A stretch of DNA of 64,000 bases. Source: Alphaproteobacteria bacterium UBA1908 (GTDB lineage Bacteria; Pseudomonadota; Alphaproteobacteria; Caedimonadales; UBA1908). How positions within the stretch are numbered: position 1 is the stretch's first letter; the number at the start of each line of letters is the position of its first letter. The stretch lies in the NCBI GenBank assembly GCA_002337525.1, contig DDGG01000033.1, positions 11,234-75,233 on the forward strand, read 5' to 3'. Shown piece after piece: positions 37,390-46,971 of the stretch. A model generated the notes under the pieces. The model saw only the letters and a list, made by a program, of their open reading frames with translations, was not told where the DNA came from and did not search any database. The translations under genes were made by a program, and so were the position numbers.

Positions 37390-38787
37390 TTAGAGGTAAA
37401 TTTTGGCTTTTACTAGGAAGCTATTATTTGATTTCCTCGGAAAGAGAGAAAGTGTTGTAATAGTCCTGATGAAACTTGCTTCTACATTAAAGTATTCGTG
37501 AGCGTACTTTAAACCAAGCTCAATATCATCATTTCTGAATTTCTTCAAAAGAGCTGGTGCAAAATTATTGTTAAGAGGGTTAATAGCGAATTTGTTTTCA
37601 AAGTGAGTATAAGTATACTGCCCCTTGAAGACAAAAGTTTGTTCATTATTGACCGTCCTGGTATTATCAAGAGCAAACTTGAAGCCTGCGCTCAAAGGTG
37701 TCGCAACAAAACCATTAATAAGAGGCGTAAATGTCGTGAATCCCGGACCAGGCTCTGAGATAAAGCGGTCATAAAAGAAATTTAGATTGATTCTCTCATT
37801 TAGATCAAAACCCGCGACAGCAAAAAACCTTGGTGTCCCTACGTGTGGTACAAAACCTTTCCTGCTATAGTGACGAGATTTATAACCAATACCAAAATCA
37901 ATGAAGCCCGACCCTAAAGTCGTCGGTCCAAAAATAGTCATACCAAGAGCTGTACTGTGACCAGTTGATCCCCTTTTATTACCCTGGGAATTTTTTTGAT
38001 GATGATACGTTCTACGGTCAAGCTGGTAAGAAACATAAGGAACCAGTCGCGTAACCAAGGGATTATAGTTAACCATATCATAGTTAGCTTTAACAAAAAG
38101 CGCATTGTCAGAACGGTTAGCATCCCCTTCTAAACCATCTCCAAAGTTTGTCGAAACTCTAAAACGGTAGAAATCGTTAAAAGTTCCCAATTCCCATATA
38201 AAACGGTCATTTTTTTGAACATACTTTAAATCAACTGTATGCTTTTCGGTCCGAACACGCTCGTTTGGATCTGCAAAAAGGCCTGTTGGTCGCGCCCCGG
38301 GAGCGGCACGATTAAGATTATCCGTGCTCAAACGATTTTCACCCATATGGCTGAAACGATAGAAAGTGAAAAGCTGACGATCAGAGTCAATCGTATAGAA
38401 ACCGTTTAATTTAACTTCGGCTTCGTTGATATTATCTCCCGTTTTTCCTGTTCTAACGAAATCAGCTTTTAAAAAGGCATCACCTGTAAAGTTACCATAG
38501 GAAATCTGTGCGGCAACACTGGGTGAATAGGTATGCTCCAGAACAGATTCTTTTGTCGCATTGCTGTTGAGCACGTAGAAATCTTCGTTTTGTTTTAGGG
38601 AAACCTGAAAATCCGGCAAGATATTAACAAGATAGTTATCCCCGCTAAAAACAGGTTCAAACAGTGTTTTGTGAGCTTCAAAAGCATTATTAGGCGGTGT
38701 TGTTGCAGGAGGTTTAAAAGGATCCCCGGCGCTTAGGGGTGACAAGCTAGTCCCCATCATTATTAAAAAAGTCAGTTTTTTATACAT
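37390..38787 (-). CDS. Outer-membrane beta-barrel protein (BBP2-like)
   Basis: 465 residues, SD GGGGAG 8 nt before ATG, signal peptide MYKKLTFLIMMGTSLSPLSA. The mature chain alternates polar and hydrophobic residues in repeated strands (RQLFTFYRFSHMG; ERINLNFFYDRF; FVFKGQYTYTHF) and ends in SFLVKAKIYL, a C-terminal aromatic/hydrophobic strand suited to BAM recognition. It resembles the outer-membrane beta-barrel BBP2 group, but that name is tentative. It leads the operon with the DUF3179 lipoprotein and TlpA. The upstream 320 bases are AT-rich with two small inverted repeats. Confidence 0.75.
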   Translation of the reverse strand: MYKKLTFLIMMGTSLSPLSAGDPFKPPATTPPNNAFEAHKTLFEPVFSGDNYLVNILPDFQVSLKQNEDFYVLNSNATKESVLEHTYSPSVAAQISYGNFTGDAFLKADFVRTGKTGDNINEAEVKLNGFYTIDSDRQLFTFYRFSHMGENRLSTDNLNRAAPGARPTGLFADPNERVRTEKHTVDLKYVQKNDRFIWELGTFNDFYRFRVSTNFGDGLEGDANRSDNALFVKANYDMVNYNPLVTRLVPYVSYQLDRRTYHHQKNSQGNKRGSTGHSTALGMTIFGPTTLGSGFIDFGIGYKSRHYSRKGFVPHVGTPRFFAVAGFDLNERINLNFFYDRFISEPGPGFTTFTPLINGFVATPLSAGFKFALDNTRTVNNEQTFVFKGQYTYTHFENKFAINPLNNNFAPALLKKFRNDDIELGLKYAHEYFNVEASFIRTITTLSLFPRKSNNSFLVKAKIYL

Positions 38788-39124
38788 TATATGTACTCCC
38801 CGTTGTTAATATAAAAAAAGCTATCATCATTTTTTTAAAAAAAAAAGACTTTTTAAAATATAGATTAAAATTAAATAAAACTGATGGCTTAATAAATCTT
38901 AAAAATAATCTTGATCTTATTTTCAAGATCTGGATTCTTCTATTAACTTCCCCTCCAGGTATTAGAGAATAGTAAGCTTCCTCCCTAAAAGAGCGGTGTA
39001 TAAATAATTTAAGAGCATTTCTAATGCTTCGGATATCCCCGGGGAAACTTAACATAGGAACCCATGTATTTGACTCTTTCAAAAAGCATATAGAGACAAA
39101 AAAAAATCTATGGTAGAAATCAAT
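38788..39124. promoter_or_regulatory. AT-rich divergent promoter region with two inverted repeats
   Basis: No gene is supported. It contains an A-run of about ten, a GATCTT-N6-AAGATC inverted repeat at 38,913-38,930 and AGCATT-TCT-AATGCT at 39,014-39,028, between the divergent outer-membrane protein and UbiH-family genes. The inverted repeats are candidate operators; no regulator is assigned. Confidence 0.35.
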
Positions 39125-40300
39125 ATGATTTATGATTGCGTTGTTATTGGTGGAGGCCTTATTGGTTCTCTTTCAGCCCTGGTTCTTGCACAGGACGGAT
39201 TCAGGGTGGCTCTTGTCGACAAAAACTTATTAGCAAAAAATGACAAAATGCCCGTTGATCGGCGTGGTATTGCAGTTGCGCGCGGATCTCAAGCCCTTCT
39301 TGAAAAAGTTGGCGTTTGGTCGACTTTAAAACAGGTTGCCTCCCCTATCAAAACAATTTGTGTGTCAAACGCAAACTATCATGGCACCGTTCAATATGGA
39401 CAGCAAGAATCAGACGGCTTTGAAATGGGCCATATTATTGAGGGGTACCAACTTAGAGAAAGTTTTTATCAGGCCGTAAATAATCAGGAAAACGTGGACT
39501 GTTTTATGCCCAGAACACTCTCGGCACTACAACAAACAGAAGAGGAGGTAACCTTATCGTTTCAAAGTGGTGAACCTCCTTTAAAAGCACGCTTCTGTTT
39601 GGCTGCGGATGGTAAAAACTCGTGGGTAAGAAATCATTTAGGCATAAAATCCAGAAGTTGGGATTATCATCAGGTTGCCCTTGTGTTTATTGTGCAACAC
39701 CCTCTCTCCCACCATAATATAGCGTTTGAACATTTCCTGCCCCGAGGCCCCCTTGCCTTACTCCCCATGTCAGGAAACCGCTCCTCGGTTGTGTGGACAG
39801 AAACACCCGAAGCCGCAAAGCGCATGTTATCCCTGGATGATAAAACTTTCAGCGAAGAGGTTTCACATTTATTCGGGGAAGCGCTAGGCCCTTTGACAAT
39901 TGATGGCCCCCGCTCTTCCTACCCTCTTTCAGGCCAAATGACTCTCAAACCCTTCCAAGGCCGCTGCCTTTTGATCGGGGACTCGGCCCACGCAATTCAT
40001 CCCGTCGCAGGACAGGGGTTCAACCTTGGTCTTCGAGATGTTTATTGGCTGGAATCACAGTTAGAGTCCTTGAAAAATCCTTCAAAAATCATATCAACAC
40101 TAGCCTGTTTCCCTCGAGAACGCTCTCTTGATATTCTTGGTATGACGGGCGCGACACACGGACTTGTTAAACTCTTTTCTAATAACTCCGGTACTATGGG
40201 ACGTTTTCGATCTCTGGGGCTTGGCCTTACAAATGCTTTCCCCTTCCTGAAGAAAAAATTGACGCGCCATGCGATGGGGCTTAAAGAGATCCGCTCATGA
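39125..40300 (+). CDS. FAD-dependent ubiquinone-type hydroxylase (UbiH/COQ6 family)
   Basis: Flavin monooxygenase of about 391 residues hydroxylating the ubiquinone ring or a related aromatic. The start is taken at MIYDCVVIGGGLIGS, giving the GxGxxG dinucleotide site at the N-terminus; the frame is open 15 bases upstream. GRCLLIGDSAHAIHPVAGQGFNLGLRD is the FAD/GD motif of the UbiH/UbiF/VisC family. Which ring position it acts on cannot be read from sequence. It is divergent from the barrel gene and upstream of the secretin fusion with a gap of about 180 bases. Confidence 0.88.
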   Translation: MIYDCVVIGGGLIGSLSALVLAQDGFRVALVDKNLLAKNDKMPVDRRGIAVARGSQALLEKVGVWSTLKQVASPIKTICVSNANYHGTVQYGQQESDGFEMGHIIEGYQLRESFYQAVNNQENVDCFMPRTLSALQQTEEEVTLSFQSGEPPLKARFCLAADGKNSWVRNHLGIKSRSWDYHQVALVFIVQHPLSHHNIAFEHFLPRGPLALLPMSGNRSSVVWTETPEAAKRMLSLDDKTFSEEVSHLFGEALGPLTIDGPRSSYPLSGQMTLKPFQGRCLLIGDSAHAIHPVAGQGFNLGLRDVYWLESQLESLKNPSKIISTLACFPRERSLDILGMTGATHGLVKLFSNNSGTMGRFRSLGLGLTNAFPFLKKKLTRHAMGLKEIRS

Positions 40301-40477
40301 CTCCCTGTTAAAAAGAACTTTCTTTTATAAAAGTTACAGACAGCAACTTTCCGCTCTCTCTTTTCCTTTTGTTGCATCCGTGTCACTTCTGCTTCAACAG
40401 TATCAAAAAGTTAATTCAAGCTTTACTTTACATAAAATACGCCTAATATTTAAGGTAAATTCATGGGAGGTTTTTAA

Positions 40478-42397
40478 ATGAAGCAACTTTTAAAGTCATC
40501 AAGTACTCTTGTTTTATGTGGTCTGATTGCCGCAGGCCTTGCAGGGTGTCATGATGAATCGCCAACAGATACCACATCATCCAAAATAGTTCAGGCTGAC
40601 TCGAGCCGAATTCCTCTTGAAAAGATTTTTGCAGAGCATGACAGTACCGAGATTGACAAAAAACTCAAGGATGGTGTTGAGAAGCTTTTAGAGGGTGATT
40701 ACCACGGCGCCTCAAAACAATTCAATACAGCCCTGGTTGATAATCCCAGCAGCACATGGATACACTATCTTAACGGCCTTTCCTATCATTTAATGGCACG
40801 TAATGGTGACGTAACTCAAAATGATTTGGCGGCTGCAGGATTTGAACAGTCTTTAAAGTATGATCCTGCTAATATTTTGGCTTCTCTTCAGTTGGGACGT
40901 GTGCGTGCAGATCAAAAACGCTATATAGATGCCCAGGAAGAATTCGCCAATGTCTTGCTTTTGCAACCTAACAACTTTGAAGCAGTTTACGAATTGGCAG
41001 CTGTCTCCTATAAGATGGGAGATATCAAGACGGCGCGGGTTGCTATTGATCGAGCTGAAAAACAACATGGATCAAAACCTGAAGTCGTTAAGGCAAAAGC
41101 GATGATTCTCGCTGCCTCTGGTCAAGGAGAAGCTGCCTTGATGGCACTTGCCAACTATCGCAAGAATGCAAAAAACCCCTACAAGGCACAACGTCTTGAA
41201 GGACGTCTCCAAAGCTGGAATAGCCTTTACAACAGTGGCCTGATTCTTGCCCAATATGATGATTCAGCCGCCCCGGATGATCAACTGGCCACTGATGCTG
41301 CTGCTCCTGATAGTACAGTAGGGGCTGCTGACCCTGCAGCGGAGGATGTAGCCATAGCTGATGCTGTTCCCTCGGAAATGATCATTCTGGATGCTGTTGT
41401 GATGCGGGTTGATGACGTTGGTGAAACCTCAAAGGGAAATAATATTCTTGATAATTTCACTCTGGCGATTGCCCCGGGAACACACTACAAAGGTAAGTCT
41501 AATAGCGGGAACACTAGTTTTGAAAATTTCCCTGTCTTTAATAGTACAACGCCTCTTATTGGATCAACGCCTTCTATTGGTGGAGACCACGCCGCTGGAG
41601 GAACATCGGGACGAACCAATGTTTTTACCCAGGGCATCAGCTTTGGCACAATCACTTACAGCATGAAAATTGCCAATGCAGAGCGTCAACATATCGAGGT
41701 TGTAGGACGTCCTTCTCTTGTTGCCTCAGTTGGCAAACCTGCGAAATTCTTTTCTGGAAGAGAGCTCGCGCTTGGTCTTTCTGGTGAGTACGGAGGCACC
41801 ATTACAAAGCTTCCCGTTGGTGTAACACTGGACGTGACACCCACAAGCTTTGATGGTGAAACTGTCATCCTGGACGTAACATTGTACGGCAGCGTCATCG
41901 CAAACGAAGAACTTGTCAATAAAGATGCAACCAAGAACTTTACCAACATTGGTATCAGTAAGGTTCAAACCACCATCAAGGCAAAGCTGGGTGAAACTAT
42001 CATGCTTGCCGGCATTACAGAACGTATTGACGAGGATGGAAAGTCAGGCTTTCCTATCTTACAGGACATTCCTGTAGTTCAATACGCGTTTTCAAGAGAA
42101 ACAACCCTGGCCTCTCGTAAATCTGTCATGTATTTGATTACGCCACGCGCCTATGATGATAATAAAAATATGATTAAATCTATCACTGACTTTAAAGACA
42201 AGCGTGTGAACCTAAAAGAGCTGGAATTGCGTAACAAGGATTGGTATAGCCCTGATTATAACATGGCAATAACCTTAAAGCATCTGGCACCCCTTTATCG
42301 CGAATTCCGCCAGGGAGATATTGATGAGATTGATTGGCACATGCGTGATAATGTAAAAACTCAGGCAGAACAAGCCGTTAGTTTCTTCTACTATTAA
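40478..42397 (+). CDS. Lipoprotein fusing TPR repeats to a secretin domain
   Basis: 639 residues with SD GGAGG 8 nt before ATG. The lipobox LAGC puts Cys24 at the mature N-terminus, implying an outer-membrane lipoprotein. About 55-265 are TPR-like (QFNTALVDNPSSTWIHYLNG; FANVLLLQPNNFEAVYELAA), then an Ala/Asp-rich linker (about 268-312), then a type II/III secretin core (about 315-570) with VTPTSFDGETVILDV, KLGETIMLAGI and FPILQDIPVVQYAFS, the conserved late secretin motifs. Family knowledge: TadD-type TPR lipoproteins and secretins are normally separate genes. No ATPase, pilin or inner-membrane platform gene is nearby. A terminator follows. Confidence 0.8.
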   Translation: MKQLLKSSSTLVLCGLIAAGLAGCHDESPTDTTSSKIVQADSSRIPLEKIFAEHDSTEIDKKLKDGVEKLLEGDYHGASKQFNTALVDNPSSTWIHYLNGLSYHLMARNGDVTQNDLAAAGFEQSLKYDPANILASLQLGRVRADQKRYIDAQEEFANVLLLQPNNFEAVYELAAVSYKMGDIKTARVAIDRAEKQHGSKPEVVKAKAMILAASGQGEAALMALANYRKNAKNPYKAQRLEGRLQSWNSLYNSGLILAQYDDSAAPDDQLATDAAAPDSTVGAADPAAEDVAIADAVPSEMIILDAVVMRVDDVGETSKGNNILDNFTLAIAPGTHYKGKSNSGNTSFENFPVFNSTTPLIGSTPSIGGDHAAGGTSGRTNVFTQGISFGTITYSMKIANAERQHIEVVGRPSLVASVGKPAKFFSGRELALGLSGEYGGTITKLPVGVTLDVTPTSFDGETVILDVTLYGSVIANEELVNKDATKNFTNIGISKVQTTIKAKLGETIMLAGITERIDEDGKSGFPILQDIPVVQYAFSRETTLASRKSVMYLITPRAYDDNKNMIKSITDFKDKRVNLKELELRNKDWYSPDYNMAITLKHLAPLYREFRQGDIDEIDWHMRDNVKTQAEQAVSFFYY

Positions 42398-42418
42398 ACA
42401 TACCTTTATATCTTTTCT

Positions 42419-42450
42419 TTAAGGGGGCTTTTGGCCCCTTTTTTTATTTT
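42419..42450 (+). terminator. Rho-independent terminator after the secretin fusion gene
   Basis: AAGGGG(G) and CCCCTT pair around CTTTTGG, followed by seven T and more U-rich sequence, about 20 bases after the stop. Confidence 0.85.
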
Positions 42451-42479
42451 TAATTGTCTTTTCAGTGCCTCATCATCAC

Positions 42480-42905
42480 GCGAACCCAAGATCATCACCT
42501 TTAGCGATGTGTCTACGCAGACCTAAAGCCATCAATGTCATCCAGAAGTTTTTTTTCACTTCTCCGTGATCGTGAGGGTCGCACTTTTATTTCTGCGTCA
42601 TCGTGAGAAGTCTTACTTACTCCCTGCCCTCGTGATGAAACGCTTTTATTTCTGCGTCATCGTGAGGAGATCGCAGGTCGACGTAACGATCCAGACTTTG
42701 AAAGGCACAGGCCTTATAGGGAAGTGTTCTGGATTCTTCAGTCGCTGCCGCTCCTTCTGAATGACGATTTAGAGGGTGCTCGATCTGAATGACAATACAC
42801 GGACGTCATCCAGAGGCTGGCAACGCCACCCGTCGGGATCCAGACAAACCGGATGTGTTGGTATACTGGATTGCGACGGTCACGCTGTTCCCCCGCAATC
42901 ATAGA
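42480..42905. repeat. Intergenic palindromic repeat block C
   Basis: Third cluster of the family, with several units inverted relative to blocks A and B. Units: CGTCATCGTGAGGAG...ACGATCCAG (42,655-42,694, with a truncated copy at 42,595); the inverted GAATCCAG type (42,728-42,766); the inverted GGGTGGC type (42,805-42,843, with one arm mismatch); and the inverted TCGCAATCCAG type (42,863-42,902). No gene is supported in the 650 bases between the secretin fusion and sucD apart from these repeats and the two terminators. Confidence 0.85.
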
Positions 42906-42950
42906 GGAAAACACCCTTTCCCAATGATGATATAGAGAGAAAACTTCAGA

Positions 42951-42980
42951 AATAAAAAAGGAGGCCAATAGCCTCCTTCT
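42951..42980 (-). terminator. Rho-independent terminator after sucCD
   Basis: On the minus strand AAGGAGGC and GCCTCCTT pair around a 5-base loop, then T6. It lies about 70 bases past the sucD stop and ends the sucC-sucD operon. Confidence 0.85.
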
Positions 42981-43047
42981 CTTTGATAGCGCTTTGGGAC
43001 TTCACCAAAAGTGACTCCCCCCAGAGTTAACAATAAACCTTTAACGG

Positions 43048-43947
43048 CTACTGGGCCTTGGCAAAAGGTTGCCGACCTTCCATTACTTTCAACATTGTAC
43101 GTCCCAGATCTGCAGGAGATTCAGCAACATGGACACCAGCTTTTTTAAGAGCCTCAATTTTACCAAGAGCTGTTCCCTCTCCCCCTGAAACAATCGCACC
43201 GGCATGCCCCATCCGTCGACCAGGAGGTGCTGTCACTCCTGCAATAAAACCTACCATTGGTTTTTTAACAGATGATTGCGCGATAAACTCTGCCGCCTCT
43301 TCTTCTGCAGATCCGCCAATTTCACCGATCATAATAATGCCCTCGGTTGCAGGATCCTTTAAGAAAAGATCAAGACAATCAATAAAGCTTGTCCCGGGTA
43401 TAGGGTCACCGCCAATACCAATGCAGGTTGATTGCCCCAAACCTGCTTTTGTTGTCTGCCAAACAGCCTCATAAGTTAAGGTCCCTGATCTTGACACAAT
43501 GCCAATATTTCCTTCCTGATGGATATGACCGGGCATAATACCAATTTTGCATTGGCCTGGCGTAATCACACCTGGACAGTTTGGACCAATCAATCGGGAT
43601 TTCGATTCTTCAAGGGCCCTTTTGACGCGTACCATATCTAAGACAGGAATTCCTTCTGTAATACAGACAATAAGAGGAATTTCAGCATCAATCGCTTCAA
43701 GAATCGCATCTGCTGCAAAGGGAGGCGGCACATAAATAACGGTTGCATTCGCCCGGGCCTTGACTACAGCTTCCTGAACGGTATCAAAAACGGGAAGATC
43801 CAAATGAGTACTTCCCCCTTTTCCAGGAGTAACACCACCGACCAGATTTGTGCCGTAGGCAATCGCCTGCTCCGAGTGAAAAGTTCCCTGAGAACCAGTA
43901 AATCCCTGACAAATAAGGCGTGTATTTTTATCGACGAGAACAGACAT
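43048..43947 (-). CDS. sucD: Succinyl-CoA synthetase alpha subunit
   Basis: Makes succinate and ATP or GTP from succinyl-CoA with the beta subunit. In 299 residues the CoA-binding fold [10 protein letters not shown] and the active-site phosphohistidine His248 in [13 protein letters not shown] are intact. The start codon shares one base with the sucC stop (TAATG), so translation is coupled. It is remote from sucAB in this window (some 27 kb), an arrangement differing from the sucCDAB order of many alphaproteobacteria. Confidence 0.97.
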   Translation of the reverse strand: MSVLVDKNTRLICQGFTGSQGTFHSEQAIAYGTNLVGGVTPGKGGSTHLDLPVFDTVQEAVVKARANATVIYVPPPFAADAILEAIDAEIPLIVCITEGIPVLDMVRVKRALEESKSRLIGPNCPGVITPGQCKIGIMPGHIHQEGNIGIVSRSGTLTYEAVWQTTKAGLGQSTCIGIGGDPIPGTSFIDCLDLFLKDPATEGIIMIGEIGGSAEEEAAEFIAQSSVKKPMVGFIAGVTAPPGRRMGHAGAIVSGGEGTALGKIEALKKAGVHVAESPADLGRTMLKVMEGRQPFAKAQ

Positions 43948-45116
43948 TATGCCGCCTCCTTCACTGCATGAACTATACTTTCTGCCGCATCACCAAGCTC
44001 ATTGGCAGAAACAATCGGCAAACCGGATTCCTGAAGGATTTTTTTACCAGCCTCAACATTCGTTCCTTCAAGACGAACAACAAGGGGCACATTGATTCCA
44101 ACATCACGTGCAGCGGCAACAACGCCTTCTGCAATGATATCACACCGCATAATTCCCCCAAAAATATTTACCAGAATACCTTCAACATTGGGATCTGATA
44201 AAATCAGTTTAAAAGCTGTCGTCACACGCTCACGAGGGGCCCCTCCTCCAACATCCAGAAAGTTTGCAGGCTCTCCACCATATAATTTGATAACATCCAT
44301 TGTTGCCATGGCAAGGCCGGCTCCATTCACCATACAACCAATATTGCCATCCAGTTTGATATAGCTTAAAGAGTGTCGGCCTGCTTCAAGTTCTGCTGCA
44401 TCTTCTTCCGTCTCATCTCGAAGAGCCTCAATATCACTGTGACGATACAAGGCATTTTCATCAAAGGTCATTTTTGCATCCAGTGCCAAAACATCACCTT
44501 CTTGTGTCACGGCCACAGGATTAATTTCCAAAAGGCTGCTGTCATATGTTTTAAAAGTCTTATAGCATCCTGCAAACAGATTCGCAGCTTTCATTGCAGA
44601 CTTGCCCGAAAGCCCCAGGGAAAAGGCAATCTTTCGCGCCTGGAAAGGTTGAAACCCAACCAGAGGATCAATAACGAGTTTGAAAATTTTCTCTGGCGTT
44701 TTTTCGGCGACTTCTTCAATATCCATACCACCTGCTTGCGAGGCGACAACTGTTAACCGGGATGTCTGCCGATCCAGTAACAAACTAAAATAAAGCTCGC
44801 TTGCAATCGCACATCCTTGTTCGATATAAAGACGTCCAACTTCTTTTCCTTCAGGCCCGGTTTGAGGGGTTACAAGCTGCATCCCCAACATATCATTGGC
44901 AAGGGACTCAACCTCGTCAAGGGATTTTGCGACTTTAACACCACCGCCCTTACCACGACCACCGGCATGAATCTGTGCCTTCACAACCCACACGGATCCC
45001 CCCATTTTTTCGGCTACACTCCGGGCTTCTTCCGCAGTATAGGCAACACCGCCTTCCAGAACCGGCACACCGCATTCTTTCAGCAGGGACTTGGCTTGAT
45101 ACTCATGAATTTTCAT
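43947..45116 (-). CDS. sucC: Succinyl-CoA synthetase beta subunit
   Basis: ADP/GDP-binding partner of SucD. In 389 residues the ATP-grasp start [18 protein letters not shown], the [12 protein letters not shown] nucleotide loop, the [21 protein letters not shown] strand and the [13 protein letters not shown] phosphate loop are all normal. First gene of sucC-sucD, followed with a one-base overlap. Upstream lie about 120 bases and a terminator of the neighbouring secreted-protein gene. Confidence 0.97.
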   Translation of the reverse strand: MKIHEYQAKSLLKECGVPVLEGGVAYTAEEARSVAEKMGGSVWVVKAQIHAGGRGKGGGVKVAKSLDEVESLANDMLGMQLVTPQTGPEGKEVGRLYIEQGCAIASELYFSLLLDRQTSRLTVVASQAGGMDIEEVAEKTPEKIFKLVIDPLVGFQPFQARKIAFSLGLSGKSAMKAANLFAGCYKTFKTYDSSLLEINPVAVTQEGDVLALDAKMTFDENALYRHSDIEALRDETEEDAAELEAGRHSLSYIKLDGNIGCMVNGAGLAMATMDVIKLYGGEPANFLDVGGGAPRERVTTAFKLILSDPNVEGILVNIFGGIMRCDIIAEGVVAAARDVGINVPLVVRLEGTNVEAGKKILQESGLPIVSANELGDAAESIVHAVKEAA

Positions 45117-45238
45117 TCAAGGTCCTTCTCGTTAATCAACACAAATCGCAGTGTATCATGGTCCCGATCTTAACAAAAGAGAGCAAATTGAAGACTTTGG
45201 AAGTTTTGCACGCATTATAAAATGAAAGGAGTCCCCAT

Positions 45239-45266
45239 AAAAAAGGCGCCCTTAAAAGCGCCTCTC
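45239..45266 (-). terminator. Rho-independent terminator after the secreted 117-residue gene
   Basis: On the minus strand AGGCGC and GCGCCT pair around TTTTAAGG, followed by T6. It ends the run of small secreted-protein genes before sucC. Confidence 0.85.
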
Positions 45267-45290
45267 GAACGGGTTATTGGATATAGGTTC

Positions 45291-45644
45291 CTACAGCTTT
45301 TTGGCGTCTTGTCTTGCTTTTTTAAGGCCCTGAATCGACGCCTGAACATTCTTGCGTGTCGACTTAAGAACTTGAAGCTCTGCCTCCAGAATTTCATTGA
45401 AAAGGGTTTTACATTTAGGGCTATCCGAGGTTGCACAGTCCTTTTCAAATGTCATTTTGGACCCAATAAGTTTTTCAAGACTTGCTGTCATTGCCTGAAA
45501 CTTTTCTTTGGCAAGGCTGATTTCCTTTTGTTCAAGATCTTTCATGAACTTATGATATTTACCTTCGGCACTGGCAGTAGCAGTAGCACTGACAGATAAA
45601 CCTGCGATAGCTGCAAACACAAAACCTGAAATTATTTTTTTCAT
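45291..45644 (-). CDS. Secreted helical protein of unknown function
   Basis: The ATG at 45,644 follows GGGAGA and opens a signal peptide (MKKIISGFVFAAIAGLSVSATATASA). The 117-residue product has a predicted long helical mature part, Lys/Glu-rich (KFMKDLEQKEISLAKEKFQ; LEAELQVLKSTRKNVQ), with two cysteines (KDCATSDSPKC). It resembles small periplasmic four-helix proteins, but no family is named. It is the most downstream gene of a same-strand series of secreted proteins. Confidence 0.65.
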   Translation of the reverse strand: MKKIISGFVFAAIAGLSVSATATASAEGKYHKFMKDLEQKEISLAKEKFQAMTASLEKLIGSKMTFEKDCATSDSPKCKTLFNEILEAELQVLKSTRKNVQASIQGLKKARQDAKKL

Positions 45645-45780
45645 TGATGACTCTCCCATATTATTTTTTATACGACTTGAAGGAAATCCTGAACTCGGAA
45701 ACCATAGTATCAAAGAACTCTAAAAAATGAGTGAAAAATATTAAGGTGTACAAGGAAAGGGTCAACAAAGACCCTAATAA

Positions 45781-46893
45781 TTACGCCTCTGCTTCAAGCT
45801 CCTGAATCCATTTTCCGATAAGGAGGCCATTATGACGATTTAAATAGATTCCACGTGCTTTTCCGTCTATCTCAATCCCTGTATGAACACCTAGAAATTC
45901 GTCAACTAAAGGCATACTTAACGCGGCGCCACTATGACCTTTTTGTGTTTTAGGCTCAACCTCATAAAAAACACGATGAGCAATAGTGTCACTCAATATT
46001 CCAGTTGATTGGGATAGAAAACAAGGCGTATCACCTATTGCTTTTGGATAACCTGACAACGAAACTTTAGAATCCTTAACAGATTCTTTGACTTCCCTGG
46101 GACATAAAGTTCCAAAATCCACACCCAATGGCTTTGCAAGCTTTAAAACAGCAATATCATGTTCCTGACAGTCGGATACTTGCATATCCCATTGTGGGGG
46201 CAATATAACCTGGGTTGCACTCGTTGCTCCATTTTTTAGATTACCTGCAGCATCAAATACCTCAGGAGGAAACCCGTTCATTAGGGGCCAGAACTCAACT
46301 CTTTCAGCATAAGGAATCAAATGAGATAAATATGGATTTCCTCTAAGCCTATGGTTTAGAACAACATTATGAGCTGCTGTCAAAAGACAGTGAGGACTCA
46401 CTAAAAAAGCTGTTCCTAAACAAATCTTTCCACCTGCTTGCCCATCCTTAACCACACTGGAACGAAATAAAGAAACCAACATGCCACGTGCCATAAAAGC
46501 AGGATCTTCAGGGTCAATGGGAGGAATCACGTAATCTTCATCCGATGAAAATGAAGACTGAAAAGCTTCTCCTACATACGTATTAACAGAATTCGCAAGC
46601 ACAGATCCCGGAAAAAGATCAAATCTAACTCTTTCATAGGTTCTGTGAACATTAACAGCCTTTGGTTTTTCAGAAATTGCCTTGAGTGCAAGGATATTAA
46701 AATGACTTAATTCATCATCATCAGTATCATCCAAAGGTAAAGATTTAAAATCAGACCTGTTAAGTGCACTTGAACTAATAGATAACTGATCAACTTGTGG
46801 ATGAAGTTTTGTCTTGCCCCATTCAAATTCTCCAGTTGAAAAAGCACTGGCATAAACCTGAGAAGCTAGAAAAAAAAGGTAAAAACACCACAT
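45781..46893 (-). CDS. Secreted S1/V8-like serine protease
   Basis: From ATG 46,893 (GGAAGG just upstream) the product is 370 residues with signal peptide MWCFYLFFLASQVYASA. A trypsin-fold domain follows a long N-terminal prosequence-like stretch: His175 in LTAAHNVV, Asp246 in EHDIAVLKL and Ser321 in KGHSGAAL, all in normal order, so the protease is likely active. The overall pattern is closer to glutamyl-endopeptidase (V8-type) members than to HtrA; no PDZ is seen. It sits amid small secreted genes and could process them or host proteins; that is inference. Confidence 0.85.
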   Translation of the reverse strand: MWCFYLFFLASQVYASAFSTGEFEWGKTKLHPQVDQLSISSSALNRSDFKSLPLDDTDDDELSHFNILALKAISEKPKAVNVHRTYERVRFDLFPGSVLANSVNTYVGEAFQSSFSSDEDYVIPPIDPEDPAFMARGMLVSLFRSSVVKDGQAGGKICLGTAFLVSPHCLLTAAHNVVLNHRLRGNPYLSHLIPYAERVEFWPLMNGFPPEVFDAAGNLKNGATSATQVILPPQWDMQVSDCQEHDIAVLKLAKPLGVDFGTLCPREVKESVKDSKVSLSGYPKAIGDTPCFLSQSTGILSDTIAHRVFYEVEPKTQKGHSGAALSMPLVDEFLGVHTGIEIDGKARGIYLNRHNGLLIGKWIQELEAEA

Positions 46894-46971
46894 AAAACCT
46901 TCCACAAAGGCTTTAAAAAGAAAATTTTACGCACGCTTTACCTCTTTTTTTAATACTATCTTTAGTAAAAA

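Noticed and set aside
38780..39082. 100-codon minus-strand frame upstream of the outer-membrane barrel gene
   Set aside because: It overlaps the AT-rich divergent promoter region, has poly-Phe/Lys composition from A/T runs, no ribosome site and no recognisable family, so it is treated as incidental.
42566..42968. Short open frames inside repeat block C
   Set aside because: They are composed of palindromic repeat units present in both orientations elsewhere, with no start signals.
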